The notes below the pieces were generated by a model. It ran no database searches, had not been told where the DNA came from, and saw only the letters and a program-made list of their open reading frames with translations. From the NCBI GenBank assembly GCA_030789695.1, contig CM061142.1:150805266-150869265 (forward strand): a DNA stretch of 64,000 nucleotides. Direction: 5' to 3'. This document shows, one piece after another, positions 22,614 to 32,986 of this stretch. How positions within the stretch are numbered: the first letter of the stretch is position 1; every line of letters begins with the position of its first letter. The translations under genes were made by a program, and so were the position numbers. Source of the DNA: Scilla litardierei. Its lineage: Eukaryota > Streptophyta > Magnoliopsida > Asparagales > Asparagaceae.

Positions 22614-23840
22614 TCGCACTTCGTGCGTCGTTTTGAGTCTTTTTCTTCGTTTTGAGTCGTTTTCACCGTGTTTTTCTTTTTCTTTCTTTCCTTTTTCTCC
22701 TCTCTCTCCTAGAGATGACCCATAATGATGAATTGCCATAGAATCACACATTCACATTCACTAACCCTAGGAAGCTGAGTCCTCTTGCATTTCATGCATC
22801 GTGTGTCCATTTTTCTTTTATGTGAGTCATGTGTCATGTCTAGCTTACGGTGTGCTTCTACTTTGTGATTTTGATTTATATACCTGTCCTGGAATGACCC
22901 CTAGATTATCATGCTTCAATTTGAATATACGGTATTTGCTTCTTCTGTTTGCCTCTATATGCATGTTATATTTATATCATATATTTCATTTCGCATTTGT
23001 CAGGATTCCACAGTTAGGACTAGGATAACCCATTTAGCCTATGCTCTGATTAGCGAAGAAAATCTCCCTTGACCAAGTGTCTAGAATCCGATTTCTTTTT
23101 TTATTTTACTTGGTGCAAATCCCCTCGTTGTGTACCGTTCTCCCACTTAGGAGAGTACACACATGTATATACCCCGAAATCCAAAAATCCAAAAAAAGAG
23201 AAGAAAAACCCAAAAAAGAAAAGAAAAGAGAAAAGAAAAAAATATGTATATCCAAAAATCCAAAAAAAATATGCAAATGCCCAAAACCCAAAAAAAATTC
23301 ATGTGTGAATATTTTGCTACCAACTGAGAATAAAGGGAAGGCGAGAATTTGCACCGAGTGTTCTCCTCCACATCATCTCAACCCCCATCATTTTCGAAAA
23401 CACTTGGAATAGGGACTTTCTAGCTATTATTTAGGCGATAGTGAGATGATTTTCTAGTCCCTAGTTGTGGAGTCCCTGACACATGATACGCTTCGATTCT
23501 TACTTTCTTCTCATGCATGCTTGAGCTACTATACACCGCTTACTTCAAATCAAATCGATATTTGGGTCTTTTCTTGGATTTGTGTATTTGGAGCTTATTG
23601 CATAATGTAGATAGTGACACCATTTGCTAGCACACGACCACACTCACTCGCGCTTCACCGTGTGGGCCCACGACACTTGTTTGGACTCGTTTTCTTTGGT
23701 TTAGTGTTGTGATTTATCACTTGCTTACTAGGTGTAGCGTCGTTGATTCTATTGGCCCTGACGGGCGATTAGGGATTTTGATTTCTCTTTTTTCTCTCTT
23801 TCTCTCTATTTTCTCTCTCTGAGCTCCTACTCTAACTCGT

Positions 23841-23879
23841 CTTCCTCGAGGACGAGGAAGGGTTCAGCTTGGGGGATTT
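23841..23879 (+). other. Hairpin plus polypurine tract before the 3' LTR
   Basis: Stem CTTCCTCG / CGAGGAAG with loop AGGA, perfect over eight pairs, then GGTTCAGCTTGGGGGATTT directly against the LTR start. This is the expected site for plus-strand priming. Confidence 0.82.
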
Positions 23880-25510
23880 TGACGTGTGTGTATATTTTAT
23901 TATTCATGCATGTCTTCTTTGTGTTTTTCCGTTGTTTTCCGTCGTCTCTTGCCCATTTTCTTGGGATTTTTAGTTTTCTTTCACTTTTTGGTGTTTTTGT
24001 GTATTTGCAGGAGATCGCCAGTGTAAGGGACACATAACAAGGATATCATAAGTCCCCGGAGCAACGGGAGGTGTCACGCATGATCCAGGGGGTCAAACGA
24101 CAAAGATCACCATTTTTCAGCCCCCACCCGATCGGTTGGACACAGCCAACCAATCGGGTGATGCACGCGTGTTCGACCCGGATGCAAGCTGAAGCGAAGA
24201 GCAGCATCAACCGACCGGTTCGCCGACCGGTTGAACACATCAGAGTTCTTGGGAATTTGGAGCTGAATTCCAACCGATCGGGTGACATCTCACCTGATCG
24301 GTTCACTGTAGCTGATTCTTCCAAAAGACGACCCGGAGAGCCCAACCAGCGGTTCCTTGACCGTGTGAAGTCGACGGAAGTCTCTGTCAATTTTGAGGAC
24401 AATTCCAACCCTGCAAGATCCAAACAATGACCCAGAGCTACCAACCGGTCGGACCAAGCGAGCGGGTGAAAGCTTTGAACGTCGATGCCGAAGTGCTGTA
24501 GCAGCTCACCCGATCGGTTGATACTTCAATTGATCGGGTGAATTCGTTTTCTATATATAGTTGCCTAGGTTTTCTGAAAACGCAGCTTTGTATTTTTCTG
24601 TCTTTTTCTCTATTTGTGACGGCTGGAATTTTATTGTTATCTGTAAGTTCTCTGATCTTTGTCAAACTTTAATATAGTCTTAATTGCATTGCTACTAGCG
24701 TGTTTCAATTGCTTGATCATGATTTTTACGGTTGATTTTCATTTAGTTTTCTTTTTAGCTATAATGTGTGAGTAGTTCCCAAATCTGGGATTTTGGTGGA
24801 AACCCCTTCGTGGGTTCTCCCTGATGCGTCCATAGGACTAGGATTTCGATAGTGATTAGGAATTTAGTTGGTTGCGTGGGGTGTTTCATTGTCATCGGTG
24901 GAAAAAAGACCACCTTTGACCGTAGGGCCAAGGGGGAATAAACTTGGCGGTTGACTCCCTAGCCATAGCTCACGCCCTTAGCGTAGACATCGAATCCTAG
25001 CGTGTGGGAGCGACAGGATGAGATGTTGGGAGTTATCATTGCGATATTAGTGCTCCTGGAGTTGGTCGGTGTTAATGGACATGGAAATGCCCATCGACCG
25101 AACCCGGGTAGTCTGGCGTATCATCCTGGGCACCGACCGGAATATCGAGCCCATGAGGACGCTGATATCACTCTTAAAGGCAACGTCTCACCACTAAACC
25201 CTAATTTCGATCGTTTTCCTATCCGTAGCGCGTAATAGCGAGAACACATGATAGGGCGGAAACCGAAGTCCTAGGTTTCCCGTTATATTGTTTATCCTCC
25301 GTATTTACATTCCGTGACAAACCATCGATCGATGGGGCTAGCTCACCCGTAGGGTGAATTGGTTCCTCTTAGAAACAAGCACAACCACGCCTCCCTGTGT
25401 TCGACCCCCAAGCCACACTACAACACCATGTGCTTGTGGTACAAATATTTTAAATCTGGTATCCCCCAATCCAACTGCATTCTATGAGATAAAAAATACG
25501 GGGGACGTCA
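23880..25510 (+). repeat. Athila-P 3' LTR (1631 bp)
   Basis: Starts TGACGTGTG and ends GGGGGACGTCA, so the termini are complementary (TGACGT...ACGTCA). Its end aligns with both Athila-M LTRs through the GACCCCCAAGCC, AAATCT and GGGGACGTCA landmarks. Contents in order: palindrome array, TATA box, leader. Confidence 0.85.
24120..24559 (+). promoter_or_regulatory. Athila LTR palindrome array and TATA box
   Basis: Facing CACCCGATCGGTTGG and CCAACCAATCGGGTG arms open the array at 24125-24159. Further pairs lie near 24214, 24275, 24440 and 24511. TATATATA at 24552 follows the last core by 20 bases. Similar arrays precede TATA boxes in the Athila-M LTRs. Confidence 0.75.
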
Positions 25511-25699
25511 GAGATACAAAATGTAATCCATGTAAATTCTATTACTTGCATTTCTCTTTTTGAGTCTAGGATTTTGTAATGCCTTGATAAATGGTCTATT
25601 CATTCATGCAAATACATTAACCATCTTAGTGAGCCTTAGGATTATCATAGAAACCAATCCTATATGTTCCCCTTAACAAAAACTCTCTCTGGAATTTCT

Positions 25700-26312
25700 G
25701 GCCTTCCAACAAGCGATTGCTGAAGACAGGACCGGTGACTGTGATCACCAGGCACCTGGCCAGCCTTCTACAGGCGACTGTTGTGCACAGCTCAAGTCAA
25801 TATTTCTTGAGCCTTTGGTGCGTGCAACTGAAGTCCATTTTACAAGCGCATGTCTTACTTCAGGTGCCTAGATATTGTTCTACAGTCGTCTGTATGCCAA
25901 CGTGTGTAATCTTTCATTTCTGGGCATGACTCCATCTTGTGTGTCAGTTGACTGATGTAGAGTTTTAAGTCTCCTGTCATTCCTCAGGTACCTGGACTTC
26001 GCTCTTCAGTCATCTGAATGCACAAGTGCGAATGTTTTGTTTTCATGTTCCATTCCATCCCATGTGACAGTCGCCGGACGAAATCTTTACAGGCGCCTGC
26101 ACATAGTACAGGCGCCTGTGTAGTTTTTTACCGTTGCCTGTCCTGGATTAGATTATAGCCATTGGGATTAAATATAGGTGTTGATAAGTCGATTGTCCAC
26201 TCTTCAACAGTCACCTGTCATTGCCGTAAAATCTCAGGACCTAGCCGTTGCAGAATTCTTTCCTTGGCTTCTAATTTGGGTTTTATGGGGGTTTTGGGGC
26301 TTCTTATAAATA
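25700..26312 (+). promoter_or_regulatory. CAGGCGCCTG array and TATA box
   Basis: Perfect or near-perfect CAGGCGCCTG palindromes and half-sites such as CAGTCGCCTG recur, for example at about 25747, 26093 and 26109. TATAAATA follows at 26305. The layout matches the SIRE and Athila LTRs but the motif differs. Confidence 0.65.
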
Positions 26313-26980
26313 GGAATGGGCTTAGTTCATTTAGAACTTCTTGGAACTATTGAAGATCATTAAATATCATTAAGCCACTCTCCTAATCTCTCATTTCCCT
26401 CATTAGTGCTCTAATCCTCTTCATGCATTGAAGTTAGCTCAATGGAAATCCTCCAAGTGCAATCATGCTCATCTCAACACTTGGAGATCCTCTTTCTTGA
26501 CTTGCATTCATATTAAGTAAGTTCATCGTATCAAGGCATATGTAAGAGTATATTTGTTTTATTTGTTTCTTGAATCCCTAACTTTCTTTGTAAAAGTTAG
26601 TTTCTCTCTTAGTGAGAGTTTTATCCTAACTTTCATTGTAAGACTCATTTGCTTTCTTTGTGAGAGGTAGGTACTCTCTTTGTGAGAGTTAATTTCTCTT
26701 TGTGATAATTTGGTTCTCTTTTTGTGAGAGCTTGGAACTCTCTTTGTGAGAGTTCATATCTCTTTGTGCGATTGTATTCACTACTATGTGTAAGATCATA
26801 GTGAATATTTGGTGTGGCTGGATGTACCCAAGTTGGCGAACCAGTTTAAAATTTGTGTGTTAGCATTTGCTTAATTGTGTTGTTTAAGTTTCTCTTGCAC
26901 TTATAATTTTCCATTTGCAAGTTTAATTTTTAATTACACGATTATTGACATTACTCTATTCACCCCCCTCTAGAGTGTTT
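26313..26980 (+). repeat. CTCTTTGTGAGAGTT degenerate repeats in copia LTR leader
   Basis: Between about 26590 and 26780 a short unit, CTCTTTGTGAGAGTT and variants, recurs about eight times. The inverted copy has the complementary run at 27440-27610. Confidence 0.7.
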
Positions 26981-26996
26981 GTTATTAGCATTGCAA

Positions 26997-27182
26997 GGCA
27001 TAGACAATCCTTATATCTGTGACGTCCCATAGGTCTTGACCCTCCAAGTAGATCATCATCCTAATCTTCCAACTTGGATAATTTATTCTGTTAAAGAGCG
27101 GGGGTCGACTGGTTGATATACGTTCTTCATGTGACATGGATGAAGTGTTGAATGCCATTGTTGTTGTATGCTTCAACATCAC
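26997..27182 (-). pseudogene. gag: Copia gag N-terminal fragment at inversion centre
   Basis: On the minus strand, just inside the primer site, the frame reads MAFNTSSMSHEERISTSRPP and then NYPSWKIRMMIYLEGQDLWDV, the usual start of a copia gag. After WDVTD the sequence turns into the opposite-strand LTR. About 50 codons survive. Confidence 0.8.
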
Positions 27183-27194
27183 TTTGATACCAAT

Positions 27195-28474
27195 TGTAAG
27201 GACCTACTATGCCTTGAAATACTAACAATAAACACTCTAGAGGGTGGTGAATAGAGTCATGGAAATAATCGTGTAATTAAAAATTAAATTTGCAAATGGG
27301 GAATTATAAGTGCAAGAGGAATTTAAACAGCATAATCAAGCAAATGCTAACACGCAGATTTTACCCTGGTTCCCCAACTTGGTTACTTCCAACCATACCA
27401 AATATTTACTATGGTCCTACATAAGAAAGTGAATAAAATCACACAAAGAGATATGACCTCTCATAAAGAAATGTCCAAAATCTCACAAAGAGAGAAACTA
27501 ACTCTCACAAAGACAGTACCTAGCTCTCACAAAGAGAGCAACTATCTATCACAAAGAAAGTTAGGCTAAAAATCTCACAAAGAGAGTAACTAACTTTCAC
27601 AAAGAAAGTTAGGTTTTCAAGAAACAAATGAAACAAATATACTCTTACCTATGCCTTGATAAGATGAACTAACTCGATATGAATGTAAGGCATGGAAGAG
27701 GATCTCCAAGTGTTGAGATAAACTTGAATGCCCTTTGAGGATTTCACTTGAGCTAGCTTCAATGCACGAAGATGATTAGAGATCTAATAAGGGAAATGAG
27801 ATATAGGAGTGGCTTTAATGACTATAGAACAATGTCCATGTGCCTGATGGTAGACATGCGCCGATCAAATGAACGTCAGTCGCCTGTACCAAAAGATCAA
27901 GAATAGAATCAAGAAATATTGACTTGAGCTGTGCACAACAGTTGCCTGTAGAAGGATGGCCAGGCGCCTGGTGATCATCCGTCTCTTGTCCTGCCTGCAG
28001 CAGTCGCCTGTTGGAAAGCCAAAAACTCTAGAGAGATTTTTTGGCAAGGGGATCAAATATGATTGGTTTCTATAATAATCATAAGGCTAACTAAGATGGC
28101 TATTACATATGCATGAATGAGAAGACCATCTATCAATGCATTACGAAATCCTAGACCCAAATAGAGAAATGCAAGAATAGAAATTGCATGTATTACATTT
28201 TGCATCTCCTAGAGTCGAAGCCGTCAAGCTCTTGATGCCTTGATGCTCCTCATCATCTTCCAAGCTTTGGCACGTCTTGATGAGCTTCCCTTCATCAAGA
28301 TCCAAGCTTTAGCAATGCTCCATTTGGTGTCCATCCTTGCACCAAGCTATTTAGTCTCCAAAGAGCTATTCTTCATTTGATTAAACATGAGACTAAAATA
28401 TATGAGTCATTTGCAACGACATAATGTTGTGATCATTATAAAAGCAATGCTGGTATAAAACACAATACCTAACA
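27195..28474 (-). repeat. Copia LTR, minus orientation, with internal deletion
   Basis: Minus-strand ends TGTTAGGTATTG and GGTCCTTACA. A primer site containing TTGGTATCAAAG lies inside it at 27183-27194. Relative to the inverted partner it lacks about 450 bases including the TATA box. The right end interrupts the Athila-2 protease reading frame. Confidence 0.85.
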
Positions 28475-28903
28475 GATGATCCAGGGAGTTTTTCCATAGC
28501 TTACTTAATCAAAGATATACCTATTCGTCGAGCTTTGTGTGATTTGGGTGCGAGCATGAGTCTAATGCCATTGTCAATTTGCAGGAAGCTAGAGATGGGA
28601 GACCCTGAGCCCACCACGATAACTCTCTAGCTGGCAGACCACTCAATTAAATATCACATCAGTATGTTGCACGACGTGCCGATGCAGTTAGAAAGAATTA
28701 CCATCCCCTGCGACTTTGTAGTGATGGACATGGACGAAGATGCACGGATGCCAATTATACTAAAGAGACCCTTCCTAGAGATCGCATATGCGGTAAATGA
28801 TGTGAGAAATGACAAGCTTTCTTTTAGCGTGGGGGGTCTCAAGCTACATTACGAATTCAAAAATAGCATGAAGGCATCCTTAAAGCCCAAGGAATGCTCA
28901 TAG
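28475..28903 (+). pseudogene. Athila-2 retropepsin domain
   Basis: The frame is continuous with the LTR junction: DDPGSFSIAYLIKDIPIRRA, then LCDLGASMSLMPLSICRKL, then CDFVVMDMDEDARMPIILKR. This is the protease of the Athila/Tat group; the usual active-site D-[ST]-G is DLG here, as in many Athila relatives. A TAG at 28628-28630 interrupts it and TAG at 28901-28903 ends it. Gag should lie upstream but is replaced by copia sequence. Confidence 0.82.
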
Positions 28904-29331
28904 CATCAATGCTCGTGAAGTCCCCAGGGAGAAGCTGGAAGACAAGTCCACCAAGGGAGAACCCTCTGACCATATCCTTATCATGCCTTCAACTTCTAGT
29001 ACTTGTTTACCAAATTGCACGTTGCCTAACCCTTTCTCATGCATGCAAGGTATCTTTAAGGCGAGCAAAGGAAAGCGCCCCAGCACCACATCAAAGCCTG
29101 CCTCAAGGAAGAAATCAAAGACGAAAGATGCTGATGAGAGAACCATGAAGAAGAAACTGCATCATCACCATGGTGACCCCGCCACTACTAAAAACACCCC
29201 CAAGAAGACTAAAGAGATTTACATTCTACCGTTTTGATGGTCAGAACACATGGAGGGGCATTCGCTAAGCCTATCATATCAAACATCTAATCTTGTGGAT
29301 CGTCGAGCTACTTACTTTAAATTAAGCGCTT
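28904..29331 (+). other. Athila-2 region after protease
   Basis: One frame (28983-29237) encodes a Lys/Ser/Thr-rich peptide with HHHH that may be what is left of the pol linker. I do not recognise a domain. RT and integrase sequence is absent. Confidence 0.4.
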
Positions 29332-29349
29332 CGTGGGAGGTAACCCACG
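29332..29349 (+). other. Athila-2 hairpin after pol
   Basis: CGTGGG - AGGTAA - CCCACG, a perfect six-pair stem preceded by GCGCTT. Compared with Athila-P (CATGGG/CCCATG) one A-T pair became G-C on both sides. Confidence 0.82.
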
Positions 29350-29459
29350 TTTATAACTTTAATTTTTTCTTGTTTTTGTTTTTATTTTGCTTAAAGTCGA
29401 GTTTTTTGATGACCCTAGAAATATACTGCTTGAAACTAGTTGAGTTCTTACATGCATGA

Positions 29460-29723
29460 GTTAAGCACGGTCGTGCTATGCACACACATACGACCATGTT
29501 AGTGCCTAGAACTGCAAGACAAGAGGAAGCAACATCGATATGACCGTGCTAATTTTCAACAAGGCCGTGTCGAAAAGTATACAGAGTGCAATTCTGTAGC
29601 ACGGCCATATGGCACGGTCATGCAGATCTATGAGGAAAAAAGGCCAAAGTTACGTAAATAGCAACACGGCCTTGCTAGAAAGTGGTACGGCCGTGCGTCC
29701 CCAAAAATTTTAACTTATAAGCC
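29460..29723 (+). promoter_or_regulatory. Internal CACGGCCGTG array and TATA-like box
   Basis: AGCACGGTCGTGCT at 29464, then relatives near 29490, 29540, 29565, 29600, 29615, 29665 and 29688. TTATAAG at 29716 follows the last by about 24 bases. The array lies between the post-pol hairpin and ORF1, as in Athila-P. Confidence 0.6.
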
Positions 29724-29891
29724 ATGTTGCCCACCTTCTTCCTCTTCATGCCCTCACTCATTTCAAACTCAACCCCTAAATTTCTCCTCCTACCCATCAT
29801 CCCAAAACTTCTCCTCTTCTGTCATCAACCTCCCACGACCATAATATCTCCACAAATACTCATAAATCCTAACATCTCCTCACCCTCCACC

Positions 29892-29903
29892 AAACCCTAA
29901 CCC
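29892..29903 (+). promoter_or_regulatory. Telo-box-like motif before Athila-2 ORF1
   Basis: AAACCCTAACCC in a pyrimidine-rich leader about 40 bases upstream of the ATG at 29938. Confidence 0.45.
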
Positions 29904-29937
29904 CATTTCAAACCCCCTCCACCTAAATTTCAACCAA

Positions 29938-29966
29938 ATGGGCAACATCAATGAAAAAGAAAAGTG
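29938..29966 (+). pseudogene. Start of Athila-2 ORF1, cut by chromovirus
   Basis: Only MGNINEKEK is encoded before the chromovirus LTR end. Its place after the array and leader matches ORF1 of Athila-P. The remainder presumably lies beyond the far end of the chromovirus and is not visible in this window. Confidence 0.5.
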
Positions 29967-31863
29967 TCACGCCCCGCTTCCCAAGTATGGAAGGTGAGAT
30001 GTGAGAAGGTCCGCTCGGACTTGGAGCTGTGAATCTACAGTCCAATACGCGTCTGTGAATGATTCAAATAGCACGTTCTTGCAATGCGATGAAACAATAA
30101 CAATGATAAATAGAAAGCAGACATAGAATTATCCAGCAACAACATCCAACAAATATTCCAACATCACAGAGAAAAGTCACAAAAGAAGTACATAGTCTGA
30201 CCAAAAGGCCTAAGACATGGCCAAAACATAAAGCAGAGAGATAGGTGCTACGCACCGAATCCTAACAGCAACCACTAAAAACAACAACTAAGGAAGTCTC
30301 CAAGTGAGTCTAGGACTGGTCACCAGTGTCCTCAAACTCATCCTCGGCAGGAACCTCGAACTCTACGCCCGCGTACTGCTCGTCCTCTGTAACTGACTCT
30401 GTCTCTAAACCTGATATATGACACCCAAAGAGAAGAGGGCACATGTCAGCAAAAGCCTCCCTAAGGAAAACGGATAGCTTTTGTGCAAGAATTAAATAAA
30501 AGTAAAGCGACTAGCAGTTCTAATGTGATGAAATGGCATGACATTAAAAGTGTGCAACAATTAAAATGACATGATGAAACAAGCATGCACATCGTAGCAG
30601 AAACTACAAAAACACTATTTTACGATTCACGATTCACTAATTTATCACTTTGTGCAAAGAGTTTCCGTCTTTTGGCTGAAGTGGCTGTACGGGCTCACTT
30701 CGACGCTCAAGCGACCGTTTAATTCTACCCCTCCACATGTATCGAGCGTTGGTTTTCTGGATCACGAGCTAGAAAGTGTTTTTCATTTGGCATAGGGGTG
30801 CACCTAGCCTCAATAGTTAACAATCTATTGTAGCGTGTGCTACACAATCTTGATGACATGGCAAGGTGCATGAGCATGGCAATAAGAAATTAAAAGTGCG
30901 TACAGATAATTTGAAAGTAAACATGGCATGCGGTATGAAATAAGACATGGTAAAGGTGTCTGATCTAGCTTCGTTATCAAGCTAGATCAACATAAGGCGT
31001 CTAGGCGACTTTCATTTCATCACCTAGTCTCTTTTACGCTAGTACAAAAATTGGCCTAAACGTGGCCTAAACAAACACAGACAAGTATCACTTGCATGTT
31101 TTCGGTGATGTCGGTGTCGTGTGTTCGTATGGGGAGCGGGAACGGTATAGAACGACTGGTTCTCTGTTTCGATTAAACATATCTCTGAATTAGGTTCGTC
31201 CCAACATAATTAAATAATAATTCATTCTATTAGGTTCTCTATCCTAGGGTGATGTCCATATCATATTATTAAACCAACTATCATATAACATATTGCTAGT
31301 AATGATACTACTAACATATTAAGAGTATTACTTTGTGTTGGACTAAAAAACATTAATGTCCTACTAATAATAATTCTGCCAACATTTTAATCATTGTTTA
31401 ACACAAATACTTATATAAAGGGGCTTACTGATTACAGTGCTCTTTGTCATCATTTTAGCTTATAGATATTAGTCAACAACATAGGTTACTGTTTGCTTGG
31501 GAGTCAAAAGGTAGGGTACTACTCATACTCTTTACACACATTGTTTCTTATAATAAAGGCTACCTACTAACCTCATTACAAAATGATCTACTGTTAATGT
31601 ATAAAATGTTCTTTTAATGCATGGGTAATAATGTTCATATATGAAATAAACTAACTAATATATCTTGTGTTTAACAGCCCATCATATATAAAACAATTAA
31701 ATATGGTTCTGCTAAGAAATGCAAGGCAATGGTCATGATCTTTATGGAGGTAATAACCTATATGTTTCAACAAAGAAATAGACATATAGATGGTACGGTT
31801 TGCAAGAGAGTTGTATTAGAATTCACAGCTATTACAAGGCTACAACTCATTGTTTAATAAACT
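29967..31863 (-). repeat. Chromovirus 3' LTR, distal part
   Basis: The plus strand starts TGTCACGCCCCG, which is the complement of the LTR end on the minus strand. It stops at AAACT, where Tat2 begins. No gene is seen in these 1.9 kb. Confidence 0.8.
31859..31863. other. Tat2 target site duplication, left copy
   Basis: AAACT here and at 39455-39459 flank Tat2 exactly, proving it inserted into the chromovirus LTR. Confidence 0.9.
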
Positions 31864-32931
31864 TGGTACGTCTATTTTGAGGAGGCCCAACAGCATGGGC
31901 CCAAAAGCGCGGCCTACTATACGAAATCATGGGGGGCCCAAGCCCACCATGCAAAGCCCGAAAGACACGAGCCCAGAAACCCAACTACCGATCAGAATCC
32001 CATTTACGAGATCAGGCCCGACCAACAAGGCCCCCTAGAGGACCCCCAAACGTCGATCCGACCCGACCCTGAAAACGCGCAAGTCACTCGCCCACTCCAG
32101 CAATAACCGTTCCCACAGGCCCGCTACCACTTAATGGCCGTTATGGGGAGGCGCTGGGATGGCGCAGGGAGCGGCGATGGGGAGGCGGATTGAGGGGGCA
32201 TGATTGGGGGCGGACGAGGGACGTGAGTCGTGGGCAATCACGACGAGAGGCCTATAAAAGGGCTAAAAGAACGACTGGACAGGGGGACCGCATCTCAGGT
32301 AACAAAACCTAAGGTACTCCATCAACGACCTAGTTCCCCCATTTCATCTCCTTCCCCCCGCTCATGCCGGAGGACGTCGTTCCGATCTCCTCTCGAGTCG
32401 AACCGTCCCCGCAGAGCCTCCTCTTTCAGATTGTCATCTGACTTAGGCATCGGAGGGGATTTGCCCGGAACCAAGGTCTGGCCTCCCTGACGAGTGTTTT
32501 CGTCTGTTCAGGAGGACGTCAGATCCGCGAGCCGAGGCTCCCCCTCCGCTCCACGCTGGCCGCGCATCAAACAAGACAATTGAGGCTACCCCTCGTTGTC
32601 CAACCGACCGAGGCCGAGCGCATCCATCCGAGCCGAGGCTCCCCCTCAGCTCCGCATCGGCCGTGCATCAAGACAAGGCGCCGAGGCTTCCCCTCGTCGT
32701 CCGACCGTCCGAGGCCGAGCATCTCACACCGGGCCGAGGCTTCCCCTCAGCCCCCTTGACGCCGAGGATCCAGACCCCGCCCAGCTGACGTGTTCCACGT
32801 CGTCTGCATCTCTGATTTGCGTCGCGTCTACACGTGCTCGAAGCACCCAAGGGACCCAAATCGGCCCCTTGACCACGTTGATCGGGCAGTCCACGGTCAA
32901 CGCTTCTGTAGTGAGAAAACACTCTGAAACA
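31864..32931 (+). repeat. Tat2 5' LTR (1068 bp)
   Basis: Starts TGGTACGTC (right LTR TGATTCGTC) and ends CTCTGAAACA. TATAAAAG at 32253-32260 follows GAGGCC and is the likely promoter for gag RNA. Open frames across it are repeat-coded and do not resemble proteins. Confidence 0.93.
32253..32260 (+). promoter_or_regulatory. Tat2 LTR TATA box
   Basis: TATAAAAG in a GC-rich setting; the same sequence is at 38774-38781 in the right LTR. Confidence 0.7.
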
Positions 32932-32933
32932 TC

Positions 32934-32950
32934 TGGCGTCGTCTGTGGGA
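32934..32950 (+). other. Tat2 primer binding site
   Basis: TGGCGTCGTCTGTGGGA begins two bases inside the 5' LTR. It is a one-base variant of the primer site common in Tat elements. The matching tRNA was not identified. Confidence 0.75.
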
Positions 32951-32986
32951 AAGAACTATCCCACGAAAAAATAAACCACACTCGCA

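Larger units (their letters stand above)
22295..23879 (+). other. Athila-P 3' untranslated region
   Basis: No gene. It is pyrimidine-rich at first, with an A-rich stretch at 23170-23300. It holds three CAGCTTGGGGGA polypurine-like motifs (22355-22367, 22600-22613 and 23865-23879), two of them just after perfect stem-loops. Confidence 0.75.
19517..25510 (+). mobile_element. Athila-P: 5'-truncated Athila-lineage Ty3/gypsy element
   Basis: Order on the plus strand: end of integrase, paired hairpins, palindrome array with TATA-like box, ORF1, hairpin/polypurine modules and one LTR. LTR, gag, protease, RT and most of integrase are missing on the left. The integrase wording ([32 protein letters not shown]) and ORF1 mark it as Athila. 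It shares LTR sequence and palindrome motif with Athila-M. The right edge abuts an LTR of another copia family that lacks its first 270 bases, so Athila-P may have inserted there. Confidence 0.87.
25511..26996 (+). repeat. Copia LTR, plus orientation, 5' end missing
   Basis: Matches the reverse complement of the LTR at 27195-28474, beginning about 270 bases inside it. It keeps a block from about 25900 to 26355 that the other copy lost. That block holds most of the palindromes and the TATA box. Its 3' end runs into the fold point near 26997. Confidence 0.8.
28475..29966 (+). mobile_element. Athila-2: fragment of a second Athila-like element
   Basis: It begins in a protease frame directly after the copia LTR and is cut by the chromovirus at 29967. 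Order: protease, short basic tail, GCGCTT...GGGAGG hairpin, CACGGCCGTG array, leader and ORF1 start. RT and integrase are absent between protease and hairpin, so it was probably already a deletion derivative. The palindrome differs from that of Athila-P, marking a separate family. Confidence 0.75.

Noticed and set aside
22380..23110. Hydrophobic Phe/Ser-rich frames as membrane proteins
   Set aside because: They result from T-rich sequence in the Athila 3' region and are not conserved in Athila-M.
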